From an uncultured Bacteroidota bacterium (GTDB taxonomy: Bacteria > Bacteroidota > Bacteroidia > Chitinophagales > Chitinophagaceae), in assembly GCA_903882805.1 (NCBI GenBank), contig CAIRYK010000078.1:114896-178895 (forward strand): DNA of 64,000 bases, written 5' to 3'. A model generated the notes under the pieces. The model was not told the DNA's origin. It saw only the letters and a program-made list of their open reading frames with translations, and made no database searches. A program made the translations under genes and the position numbers. Below, piece after piece: positions 34,577-42,386 of this stretch (within the stretch, counting starts at the first letter, position 1; every line of letters starts with the position of its first letter).

Positions 34577-36541
34577 ATGAAAATAGCTAAAGCTAACCAG
34601 CTTGCCTTTTTTGATCATGAAATTGAAGGAAATAATTACTCTGAAATTTGCAAACAAATATCTAAGAAGGATTATTTATCACCTGATGAATTTGGAAAAG
34701 CTATAAGAACTTGGGGGGAAAACACATTAAAACAAAATATAAATATCGTTGCCTTATTTTCTGGCGCTGGTGGTCTTGATATCGGTTTTTGTGATTCTGG
34801 ATTTAATTTAATAGAATCAGTTGAAATTGAGAAAAAATTTGTTCAGACAATGCTTTTTAATCAATCTACCGGAACATATTTCTCAGGTGCAAATATTTTA
34901 TGTCAGGACATACGTTTGTATGAACCAGACATTTCCACGCAAGTCGATTTTGTTATAGGAGGTCCACCATGCCAATCTTTTTCAGCAGCCGGCAGAAGAG
35001 CTAATGGGGTCGCTGGAACAAAAGATGATAGGGGAAGTTTATTTGAAGAATATGTTAGGGTTCTTCAAAAATTGAAACCAAAAGGATTTCTATTTGAGAA
35101 TGTATATGGGCTTCTCGGTGCAGAAAAAGGTGAATCAATTAAAAAAATAATTAGCGCATTTAACAATATTGGATATAATATTTCATATAGAATTTTAGAC
35201 GCTGCCGACTACGGTGTTCCACAACACAGAGAACGATTAATTATAGTAGGTTCGAAAGGAAAGGCTTTTAAATTTCCAAAACCTACTCATGGACCCGACA
35301 CTAATTCTAAATATCCTCATTATTCTGCTCAAGAAGCAGTATTAGGTGTTAAAAATATTGACAATCAAAAACCATCTTCAATAAATGGACGATTTGGTCA
35401 TCTTTTACCAGATGTGCCACCTGGTTTGAATTATAGTTTTTTCACAGATAAAATGGGGCATCCAAACCCAATATTTGCATGGCGTTCAAAATTTTCAGAT
35501 TTTCTCTATAAGGCTGATCCGACAAAACCAGTTCGAACCCTTAAAGCATCGGGAGGTCAATACACCGGTCCATTTCATTGGGAGAATAGACACTTTAATA
35601 TTGATGAATTAAAGAGACTTCAAACATTTCCTGACAATTATAATATAATAGGGAATCGAGCTATTGCAGGTAAGCAAATAGGGAATTCTGTTCCACCGCA
35701 ATTCGCAAGAATATTAGCATTAAGCGTATTGAATCAGTTCTTCGATATAAAATTACCCTTTGAATTAAAATACTTATCCGAAGAAGAAAAACTGTCTTTT
35801 AGAAAATTGAAAATGCAAAAAACAGATCAATATTTTGAAAAAGCAGCACATGCGATTGATAATACACCAAGTAAAATAAGAAGTAAAATTATTGGTAAAA
35901 AGTACCGCATTGACCTTTCTCAAAATTTTAAATTGATAAACAATGCAAAATCGGAAATTGAAATTGACTTTAAGCCCAGTAGTAAAAAATGGGTATTTGA
36001 ATTGTACTATACAGAAGGCAAAAAAAATAAAGTAGATTTCAGTATTGATATTTCACGTGCATCTAATTCTCCATTGTTCCTTGAAGTGAATGAGGTACGA
36101 CTCATTTCTAACAGTGAAACACTAATTGACTATACTTTACTCTGGAAAGTATTTGAACAAGCATTGGCAGAAAATCATATTAAGGCTGATCTTGTTCAAC
36201 TTAGTGGTTACTATCAATATTCAAATGACATAATCTATACCTTCAAAAAATTTGGAAAAGAAACTGTTGACAATAACATCTGGCGTGTCATAGAGCTAAT
36301 TTTAAATGATCCACGAATTGGTCAAATTAGAAATATTATGGAAATGGCATTGAGTTATGAAATTAAGCCTAAAGAGCTGGTTGAATGTTTGTTTGAATTG
36401 AAAAAAATAGGTTTTGAGATTAGAAATAGCAATACAAACCCTGAAATATCTGAGGATGAATTTTTAATTCCATATAAATTCCCGACCTTGACGCCATTAA
36501 GTGTTCAATTAAATAAATCATTGCAAAATGGCGAAAAATGA
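34577..36541 (+). CDS. DNA (cytosine-5) methyltransferase with C-terminal extension
   Basis: A 654-residue m5C methyltransferase. Motifs in order: I (ALFSGAGGLDIGF, about 59-71), IV with catalytic Cys132 (GGPPCQSFSAAGRR), VI (FLFENVYGLL), VIII (YGVPQHRERLIIVG), the target-recognition region, and X (GKQIGNSVPPQFARILA, ending near 390). About 260 further residues, after an unusual 60-residue N-terminal lead, have no methyltransferase motif and include a helical C-terminal part. The target sequence cannot be predicted. The stop overlaps the next gene by 14 bp, and the two form a restriction-modification pair on the element. Confidence 0.92.
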   Translation: MKIAKANQLAFFDHEIEGNNYSEICKQISKKDYLSPDEFGKAIRTWGENTLKQNINIVALFSGAGGLDIGFCDSGFNLIESVEIEKKFVQTMLFNQSTGTYFSGANILCQDIRLYEPDISTQVDFVIGGPPCQSFSAAGRRANGVAGTKDDRGSLFEEYVRVLQKLKPKGFLFENVYGLLGAEKGESIKKIISAFNNIGYNISYRILDAADYGVPQHRERLIIVGSKGKAFKFPKPTHGPDTNSKYPHYSAQEAVLGVKNIDNQKPSSINGRFGHLLPDVPPGLNYSFFTDKMGHPNPIFAWRSKFSDFLYKADPTKPVRTLKASGGQYTGPFHWENRHFNIDELKRLQTFPDNYNIIGNRAIAGKQIGNSVPPQFARILALSVLNQFFDIKLPFELKYLSEEEKLSFRKLKMQKTDQYFEKAAHAIDNTPSKIRSKIIGKKYRIDLSQNFKLINNAKSEIEIDFKPSSKKWVFELYYTEGKKNKVDFSIDISRASNSPLFLEVNEVRLISNSETLIDYTLLWKVFEQALAENHIKADLVQLSGYYQYSNDIIYTFKKFGKETVDNNIWRVIELILNDPRIGQIRNIMEMALSYEIKPKELVECLFELKKIGFEIRNSNTNPEISEDEFLIPYKFPTLTPLSVQLNKSLQNGEK

Positions 36542-37829
36542 TAAAAGTGAGCCTGTCCTCTTTGTTTTTTCAGATAGAAGTATACTACAGGACGAAGACG
36601 GAAATCAATATCAATATGATGAAGGGCAACCTACCAATTTAGCAAAGAAAAGGTTAGCGGCAATAAAACATGCCTTGGATAACGGGTTTCTTGAAAAAAT
36701 AATCGTGGAATGTCAAAATCCAGAAGTTAAAATTGAAAAAATCCAACCTGAGCAAATAGAAGTAATAAAATCCCTTGTAAATTCAGTTACGAGTGAAGTA
36801 GGCAGAGCGATCGTCGGTCTTACTATCTTACAACTCACAGTAAAGTCAATCATTCCTGAGCAATCAATAAGATTACATAAAGGAAGCGCTGGTGCCGAAT
36901 TTTCTTGGAAGGAAGGAATTCCAATGAGAGTATTAGATAAAAACTATATCACGCCCGTATTACGGAAATACAATCTTCTAAAATTAAATGCTGATGGTTT
37001 TATGATGACAAGATCATTAGCCGAAAACTATCCCTATTCAAAACTCTATAAAGCTGCAATTCGAGGTGCTAAAATTGAGTGGATGGAGTTAACTGATTCA
37101 GTTGAAATTGGGACTCTTGATAGCTATAATGCATTGAAACAGTTATTAATTTTCCTGAATAATAATTCTGAAGCATTTAAGGAGTTGACAAATGAGGCAT
37201 CAAAAGCAATAGAAGCATATATTAAAAAAAGACCGAGTTATAAAGACTGCTTTAATGTTGTCACAAATTTTATAGAAAACTCAACGTATTCCGCAAGAAT
37301 GTTTGAAGTTGCTCTACATGCTCTTTTCCAAGTTTTAGAGGAAGAAAAATGTTTGAGTGGTTTTCTTAAGCCACTGTCACAAATGCGTTCAGCAAATAAA
37401 AAACATGGAAATATAGGGGATATTGAAGTAACGCTCACACAAGGTAACATGGATATTATTGAATCCTGGGACGCTAAGTATGGCAAAGCATATTTACGTG
37501 ACGAACTTGAAGAATTGAATGATAAACTGAAATCACATCCTCAAACAAAAATCGCTGGTTTTGTTACTGACCAAAAGCCTAATCTAAAAGATGAAATTAG
37601 AAAGCGAATAGAAGAATTAGAGCTTATTCATGAAACCGCAATTCCTGTTATGGAATTTGCAGATTGGGTGAGTACTCAAATAGAAAAGTATGAACTTGAC
37701 AGTAATAAGATAGGGATCAAATGGCTAACTGCAATATCCGAATCAATTTGTCAAAAAAGACGCGAAATTGCGCCAATCGATGAACCTACTGCCGAATGGG
37801 TTCAATCATTCATTGACTGTATTTCCTAA
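36528..37829 (+). CDS. putative type II restriction endonuclease
   Basis: A 433-residue protein translated from a frame overlapping the methyltransferase stop. A PD-(D/E)xK-like site is visible late in the chain: Asp298 in IGDIEVT and Asp315-x-Lys317 in ESWDAKYGK, 17 residues apart, followed by a helical LRDELEELNDKL. The position directly after an m5C methyltransferase strongly suggests the cognate endonuclease. The first 250 residues are likely specificity and dimerisation parts with no motif I recognise. Its catalytic function is inferred from motif and context. Confidence 0.78.
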   Translation: MAKNDKSEPVLFVFSDRSILQDEDGNQYQYDEGQPTNLAKKRLAAIKHALDNGFLEKIIVECQNPEVKIEKIQPEQIEVIKSLVNSVTSEVGRAIVGLTILQLTVKSIIPEQSIRLHKGSAGAEFSWKEGIPMRVLDKNYITPVLRKYNLLKLNADGFMMTRSLAENYPYSKLYKAAIRGAKIEWMELTDSVEIGTLDSYNALKQLLIFLNNNSEAFKELTNEASKAIEAYIKKRPSYKDCFNVVTNFIENSTYSARMFEVALHALFQVLEEEKCLSGFLKPLSQMRSANKKHGNIGDIEVTLTQGNMDIIESWDAKYGKAYLRDELEELNDKLKSHPQTKIAGFVTDQKPNLKDEIRKRIEELELIHETAIPVMEFADWVSTQIEKYELDSNKIGIKWLTAISESICQKRREIAPIDEPTAEWVQSFIDCIS

Positions 37830-37925
37830 TATTCGAATATTATTCCACAAAAGGGGAAATTACTCATATCAAATGTACCATCCAGTAAGAATTAATTATT
37901 TGGACACTTATATCATAAAAGTATG

Positions 37926-37995
37926 TGGACAACTATAGCCACACTTAGCTAACGAACGTTAGCGGAATGTGGCACTAGTGGCTTATCTTAGCCAT
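37926..37995. other. inverted-repeat cluster upstream of the resolvase (res-like)
   Basis: An inverted repeat GCTAACG-AA-CGTTAGC lies at 37948-37963. It is flanked by facing copies of TGTGG / CCACA (37924-37943) and AGTGGCT / AGCCAT further right. The layout recalls a resolvase recombination site located next to its own gene. Confidence 0.5.
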
Positions 37996-38655
37996 ATGGA
38001 ACAATTCATAGCATATTATCGTTGTAGTACTCAAAGACAAGGTTTATCAGGTTTAGGTTTGGAATCACAAAAAAACTCTGTACTATCTTTTTTGAATACC
38101 AGAACCTTAGTTGCTGAATTTACAGATATAGAAACCGGCAAGAACGATAATCGCCCACAGTTGCTAAAAGCTATTGAAATGGCAAAGCAAACTGGCTCAA
38201 CCTTATTAATTGCGAAACTTGATAGGCTTTCACGCAATCTAACTTTCATATCTACTTTAATGGATACGAAGGTGCGGTTTATATGTTGCGATATGCCGGA
38301 CGCAAACGAATTAACCATAAGCATCTTCGGAGCATTGGCACAATGGGAACGTAAGAGAATATCTGAACGTACTAAGTCCGCATTGGGTGTACTTAAAGCC
38401 AGAGGCGTTAAATTGGGTAAACCAGAAAACTTTACGGAGGCTGTTAGGCAGATGGGAACACTGAAACTGACTGAGATAGCAAATAGTAATGCCAATAATC
38501 AGAAAGCAAAAAAAGTAATCAATCTGTTATATAAAAATGGAAAGTCTTTGCGGGAAATAGCTGTTGAACTTAATGATGCAGGTTTTAAAACTTCTAAGGG
38601 CAATCAATTCGGGCCGGAACAAGTAAGACGTTTAATTAATAAAGTAGCTGCATAA
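37996..38655 (+). CDS. small serine recombinase (resolvase/invertase type)
   Basis: A 219-residue recombinase with the nucleophile Ser11 in YYRCSTQRQGLSGLGLE. The catalytic-domain motif LLIAKLDRLSRN, the GALAQWERKRISERTK helix and a C-terminal helix-turn-helix (KSLREIAVELNDAGFKTSKG) are present. I chose the ATG at 37996, which gives the canonical start; the longer frame adds nine unlikely residues. It is distinct from the large integrase at the left end and probably acts on a site just upstream. Confidence 0.9.
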   Translation: MEQFIAYYRCSTQRQGLSGLGLESQKNSVLSFLNTRTLVAEFTDIETGKNDNRPQLLKAIEMAKQTGSTLLIAKLDRLSRNLTFISTLMDTKVRFICCDMPDANELTISIFGALAQWERKRISERTKSALGVLKARGVKLGKPENFTEAVRQMGTLKLTEIANSNANNQKAKKVINLLYKNGKSLREIAVELNDAGFKTSKGNQFGPEQVRRLINKVAA

Positions 38656-38666
38656 TAATTGATACT

Positions 38667-38822
38667 GTGATTATTACAATTCAACATCAGACAGAGAAAA
38701 CTATTCACACATTCGATGTGGTACACCCCGAAAGGCTTACGTCAATCGAAGTATTTGCAATTTGTAGCGAAATGAATGTCGTTGCTATTCTGGTTAATGG
38801 CAAGTATTACGGGACAAAATGA
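38667..38822 (+). CDS. possible small protein of 51 residues (GTG start)
   Basis: A frame beginning at GTG 38667, 11 bp after the resolvase stop, reads IITIQHQTEKTIHTFDVVHP and ends LVNGKYYGTK. The beta-like pattern and coding-like composition support it, but the non-ATG start and short length keep confidence low. Confidence 0.4.
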   Translation: MIITIQHQTEKTIHTFDVVHPERLTSIEVFAICSEMNVVAILVNGKYYGTK

Positions 38823-38864
38823 GCAGCGTTGGAAACTTTTAGGGCAATCAATTCGAACATAACA

Positions 38865-39659
38865 CTAATTCACTTCATAAATTTTTATTTCCACGATTTC
38901 ATTCAAGAGGTTTTCAAATGCTTTCATTTCTTCTGCATCTAAGAAAGAAGTCAATAATGAATTTTGTAGTGTCAAGACTGTTTTTATAGCAAGATATACT
39001 TCGCCTAATATCTGTTCTTGATTTGGTTTCTCAAATTGCCTTGTTATCAAATGAGTCGTTAACATTCCTAAATGCTCATACTTTGAAAAAATATCGTAAA
39101 GTTTAAAAGCATTTGTAACCGGACGAATAATAAAATCAAGATTACTTTTTGCTACCACTGCGACCATTTCCGCAATGCTTTCCATTCTTAATTCAGTTTT
39201 AAAACGCCCATCAGCATTAAAATAAGAAGGATAGCGACTTCTTGTTAGGGCTCGTTTTCCTTCAATCGATTTATCCGTTTCTTTATACAATAGTTGAAAC
39301 AGGCGCAAATTATTGAAAGAGTACCGTAAATGGTCAGCATCTAACCGATTAATTGCGTCCACAAAAATATCATCACCATCAATTTCATCCTGGCTTATAG
39401 TCAATAGGTAGAAATAGGTTATTGCATCAGATAGCATAGTTCTAAGGATAAGAAAGATGGAATCACAGTAACGAGGTCTGTACAGCATGTCCTTTATTAA
39501 AAGGTTAACTGAATATAACCCATTGTTTGTTTTATATGCAAGTGTGTAGATAAATGCTTTGGGCTGGTCGTCCGTCTTTTGGTCCACATTAACTAAGTAT
39601 TGGTTGACCAATAAAGTCAGTGCATCAATTTTATTTGAAAACTTATCCAATTTATCCAT
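38865..39659 (-). CDS. hypothetical helical protein, 264 residues
   Basis: An all-helical protein without signal peptide or membrane segment. The motif FSKYEHLGMLTTHL and the stretch YCDSIFLILRTMLSDAITYF resemble the conserved His/Arg patterns of several uncharacterised island proteins, some linked to abortive-infection-type defence. I cannot name a family. It diverges from the nuclease-like gene at 39722 with a 62-bp gap and may share its promoter region. Confidence 0.65.
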   Translation of the reverse strand: MDKLDKFSNKIDALTLLVNQYLVNVDQKTDDQPKAFIYTLAYKTNNGLYSVNLLIKDMLYRPRYCDSIFLILRTMLSDAITYFYLLTISQDEIDGDDIFVDAINRLDADHLRYSFNNLRLFQLLYKETDKSIEGKRALTRSRYPSYFNADGRFKTELRMESIAEMVAVVAKSNLDFIIRPVTNAFKLYDIFSKYEHLGMLTTHLITRQFEKPNQEQILGEVYLAIKTVLTLQNSLLTSFLDAEEMKAFENLLNEIVEIKIYEVN

Positions 39660-39721
39660 TACAATACAATATTAGGAAAGACAACCTTAATTTTATTATT
39701 CTTGTATGATAATAGATTGAT

Positions 39722-40210
39722 ATGAGCGATGCAACACAAAAACAGGCATTAAATATATTTTTTGGAGCGTTAAAGTCCCTTCACGATGAAAAAATACTCA
39801 TTAATAAGAAAGACTTTACCTGTCAGATTGGGGAATGGTTAGTAGAAACTATTTATGATGGTAAAAGATCAAAAAATGGAATTCAAAAGGGTTGGGATGT
39901 TGAAGTATGTGGAAAATATATTCAGGTAAAGGCACATTCAAAAGCTGAAACCAATAAGAAAAACAGATTTTCTGCTCTAAAGAAATATAGTGACGTGCAG
40001 ATAGATGAATTGATAATTATTGAATTCACATTCGATTATAAACTCAATGAGTTTTATATCGTTCCTTGGAGTGAAGCAACAAAACATATAGTTGTTAGAG
40101 GTAAGAAAAATCCAAGGTCCGAAATTAATTGGAGCAGCTTGCAAGATTATAAAGTCGATATCAAGACATTGCCAAGACAAGATATAATTTCAATTTTTCT
40201 TCATGGTTAA
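39722..40210 (+). CDS. restriction-endonuclease-like PD-(D/E)xK protein, 162 residues
   Basis: A short protein with the core signature of the restriction-like nuclease fold: a helix containing Glu38 (CQIGEWLVETIYDGKRS), then Asp59 (GWDVEVCGKY) and Gln68-x-Lys70 (IQVKAHSKA), followed by strands (DELIIIEFTFDY). Gln replaces the second acidic residue, as in some Mrr- and Holliday-junction-type nucleases. It could be a stand-alone defence nuclease acting with the divergent helical protein. Assignment rests on this motif alone. Confidence 0.65.
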   Translation: MSDATQKQALNIFFGALKSLHDEKILINKKDFTCQIGEWLVETIYDGKRSKNGIQKGWDVEVCGKYIQVKAHSKAETNKKNRFSALKKYSDVQIDELIIIEFTFDYKLNEFYIVPWSEATKHIVVRGKKNPRSEINWSSLQDYKVDIKTLPRQDIISIFLHG

Positions 40211-40272
40211 TTTCTGCTCCGTTTTTACTGAACTTATTTTATAACTTGCAAAACAAGAAAAACAATAATAAG

Positions 40273-40452
40273 ATGGAGGTTACATCAGTTGAACACGAAT
40301 TTCAAGACATCTGCGATAGGATGAAAAAAGTTGTTGAAAAAATTACAGCAAGTTTACATGAACCTGAACCGATAATAGATGCGCTAGTTAAAGAATATGT
40401 AAGCCTCGGCAAGGCGTTGGAAGACTGCAACCGCCGTAGGAAAAGAGCATAA
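40273..40452 (+). CDS. small protein of 59 residues near the right end
   Basis: It starts MEVTSVEHEFQDICDRMKKV after an A-rich leader and ends NRRRKRA. Two helices with an acidic-then-basic charge pattern are predicted by eye. It is the last gene before the right attachment site and could be a regulator or excision factor, without direct evidence. Confidence 0.55.
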   Translation: MEVTSVEHEFQDICDRMKKVVEKITASLHEPEPIIDALVKEYVSLGKALEDCNRRRKRA

Positions 40453-40509
40453 ACGTACATTAACACGTTGCTTTCAAACATGATAAAAATATTGATAATC
40501 GCTCTGGGC

Positions 40510-40565
40510 TTGTGTATCAACTTTAACACTATTAGAGATGCCGCTCTTGTGGGCGGCGGCGGCAT
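40510..40565 (+). other. attR: right junction of the integrative element
   Basis: The element ends with the arm ATCAACTTTAACACTA (40516-40531), a 5-base spacer TTAGA and the GA core (40537-40538). comM resumes with TGCCGCTCTTGTGGGC. With the left end, this rebuilds an attP of two 16-bp inverted arms placed symmetrically about GA. Confidence 0.85.
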
Positions 40566-41238
40566 ACCGCAGCCCGGCGAAATATCGCTGTCGCACAATG
40601 GGGTGTTGTTTCTGGATGAGCTGCCCGAGTTCAAACGCTCGGCGCTCGAGGTAATGCGCCAACCTATGGAAGAACGCCGGGTGAGCATAAGCCGCGCCAA
40701 GGTGAGTATAGATTTTCCGGCCAGCTTTATGCTTATAGCCAGTATGAACCCCTGCCCCTGCGGTTACTTCAACCATCCCGAAAAAGAGTGTACCTGCCCT
40801 GCGGGCATGGTGCAAAAATACCTGAACAAAATAAGCGGTCCGCTGCTGGACCGCATAGACCTACATGTGGAGGTAACGCCGGTGCCGTTTAGCGAGTTAT
40901 CGTCATCGCGCATGAGCGAGAGTAGTGACCATATACGCGAGCGGGTAATAAAAGCCCGAGAGGTGCAGGCCACCCGGTTCGACAAAAAAGAAGGGATTTA
41001 CTGCAATGCCCAAATGAGCAGCAAAACCCTGAAAGAGGTGTGCGTAATCAATAACATAGGCCAAACCCTGCTAAAAACTGCCATGGACCGCCTGAACCTG
41101 AGCGCCCGCGCCTACGACCGCATACTAAAAGTTAGCCGCACCATTGCCGACCTTGCAGGGAGTGAAGACATTCGCCCCGAGCATCTGGCAGAGGCTATAC
41201 AGTACAGGAGTTTGGATAGAGAAGGATGGGGAGGGTAA
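40537..41238 (+). pseudogene. comM: comM/yifB 3' fragment
   Basis: The remaining 233 codons of comM resume in frame at GAT: DAALVGGGGIPQPGEISL, Walker B HNGVLFLDELPEF, sensor region LIASMNPCPCGYF, KYLNKISGPLLDRIDLHVEV and a C-terminal domain ending LAEAIQYRSLDREGWGG. It has no start codon or promoter of its own except element sequence. Excision of the element at the GA cores would rejoin it to 23406-24247 as a 513-residue protein, the usual length for ComM. Confidence 0.93.
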
Positions 41239-41530
41239 GGTGAGAGCGGGTTCGGGCTTCGCAGAGCGGATGTGGGCGAGCGGTAGAGCGGGAAGGTGAG
41301 AGTGGGTGCTGGGAGCGGTAGAGCGTGAAGAGGAGTGGTGCCGTGTGAAACTGGCGAGCGAAGGGATTGCATTTTTTTAATAATTGTACAAAATAATTGT
41401 ACAAAAAGGTAACGGTATTTATGCAAATAAAATAAAGGCTATCATTAGCAGAAGGGAGGATGGCGATGCCATGCCGAAGATGATCAGATCGCATTTTGTA
41501 AAAGACGAAGTTTTTGCATCATAAAAATAC
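41239..41530. other. G-rich then AT-rich gene-free stretch after comM
   Basis: The first 110 bases are strongly purine-rich on the plus strand, with short internal repeats such as GAGCGGTAGAGCG (twice). The rest is AT-rich and includes tandem TTGTACAA palindromes. No gene can be supported. Confidence 0.6.
41382..41406. promoter_or_regulatory. two tandem TTGTACAA palindromes (operator-like)
   Basis: The perfect 8-bp palindrome occurs at 41384-41391 and 41397-41404, inside two 13-bp direct repeats (TAATTGTACAAAA). This is the layout of a dimeric repressor's operator. The XRE remnant 260 bp downstream is a candidate reader. Confidence 0.55.
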
Positions 41531-41665
41531 CCTAGATAACCGTAGACTGCAGTCTACGGTTGTGTGGATTCCGGTCTCCGACCGGCGAAAAGTACATTAG
41601 CCGGTCGGAGACCGGGCGCCGAGCGACCGTAGTCGCAAACAATTGTCATCATTTTTATTTGGTTT
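41531..41665. repeat. 135-bp interspersed repeat, copy 1
   Basis: It begins CCTAGATAACCGTAGACTGC and ends ATTTTTATTTGGTTT. Inside are two palindromic modules: GTAGACTGCAGTCTAC and CCGGTCTCCGACCGG ... CCGGTCGGAGACCGG. It is collinear without gaps with copy 2 at 42018-42152. Its right end abuts an XRE gene remnant. Confidence 0.85.
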
Positions 41666-41823
41666 GGGTAGACTACGGGCAGGGGAAACATTTAACACAA
41701 GAACAACTTGGCAAACTTGTAGGGGTGCAAAAGTCCCAAATATCTAAATTAGAAAATAATAGCACTAATGTACGGTTAGATGCGGTATTGAAAGTGTTTA
41801 GCGCATCAGACGCAAGAAGTTAG
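41666..41823 (+). pseudogene. XRE/HigA-type antitoxin remnant
   Basis: The frame encodes a helix-turn-helix of the XRE type (KHLTQEQLGKLVGVQKSQIS, KLENNSTNVRLDAVLKVFSA), very like the C-terminal part of HigA-family antitoxins. Upstream codons come from the 135-bp repeat, so the original N-terminus is lost. The end is also abrupt (SDARS). No toxin gene is recognisable beside it. Confidence 0.65.
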
Positions 41824-42386
41824 TTTTATAGTGTCACTTGGGCTCCAGAAATTTGATTTGGTGTAAAGAAAGATTGGCTTCGCGGAACGTGAGCGAACTG
41901 GAATGCAGCAGGAATTTCTATAACCTGCGGAAAGATCGTAAGTAACCGCAGGCAGCCGTCTGTGGTTGTGTAGATTTCGCGCACGCTCCAATAAAAAGCA
42001 CGTACTCCAGTCAGCGTCCTAGATAACCGTAGACTGCAGTCTACGATTGTGTGGATGCCGGTCTCCGACCGGTGTAACGCACATTCACCGGTCGGAGACC
42101 GGTTGCCGAGCGATCTTAGTCGCAGACAACGGTCATCATTTTTATTTGGTTTAGCTAAACTACTGGCATCGGGTTGCGGTATAAAATTGGAGGGTGACTT
42201 TAGATTGTTGTCTACAGCAGTCCGCAGTTCGCACTTCGGCCAATGTAAAACACACTCTTTCATCAAACACCATCATCTGTGTTTGTTCAGCGTGACTACA
42301 TACTCCCAAAAAAATCCGCAACAAATTTTCACCTATCACATTCATTACATTTTACGTACATTGCACACACTACAAATTATTGCCTC
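41824..42386. other. gene-free region with 135-bp repeat copy 2 and a diverged third copy
   Basis: Besides copy 2 (42018-42152), 41940-42017 resembles the first part of the repeat (GTAACCGCAGGCAGCCGTCT then GTGGTTGTGTAGATTTC) in diverged form. No gene is supported on either strand. The last 90 bases form the upstream region of the cyclophilin gene. Confidence 0.6.
42018..42152. repeat. 135-bp interspersed repeat, copy 2
   Basis: The same length and order of palindromic modules as copy 1, with scattered substitutions (for example CTACGATTGTG against CTACGGTTGTG). The two copies are in the same orientation, 487 bp apart start to start. Confidence 0.85.

Larger units (their letters stand above)
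24248..40538. mobile_element. 16.3-kb serine-integrase element inserted in comM
   Basis: The element separates the two parts of comM. Joining base 24247 to 40539 restores one frame: 842 + 700 bases give 514 codons, with ...HHTIS-D-AALVGG... across the join. The integrase gene starts 49 bp inside the left end, as is common. The DNA inside is visibly richer in A+T than the flanking chromosome. Cargo is mainly small unknown proteins plus defence-type genes (ATPase/AlbA_2 pair, type II R-M pair, nuclease-like protein) and a second, small serine recombinase. I see no relaxase, type IV secretion, capsid or replication gene, so it is a genomic island or mobilisable element that depends on other means of spread. 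Confidence 0.9.
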
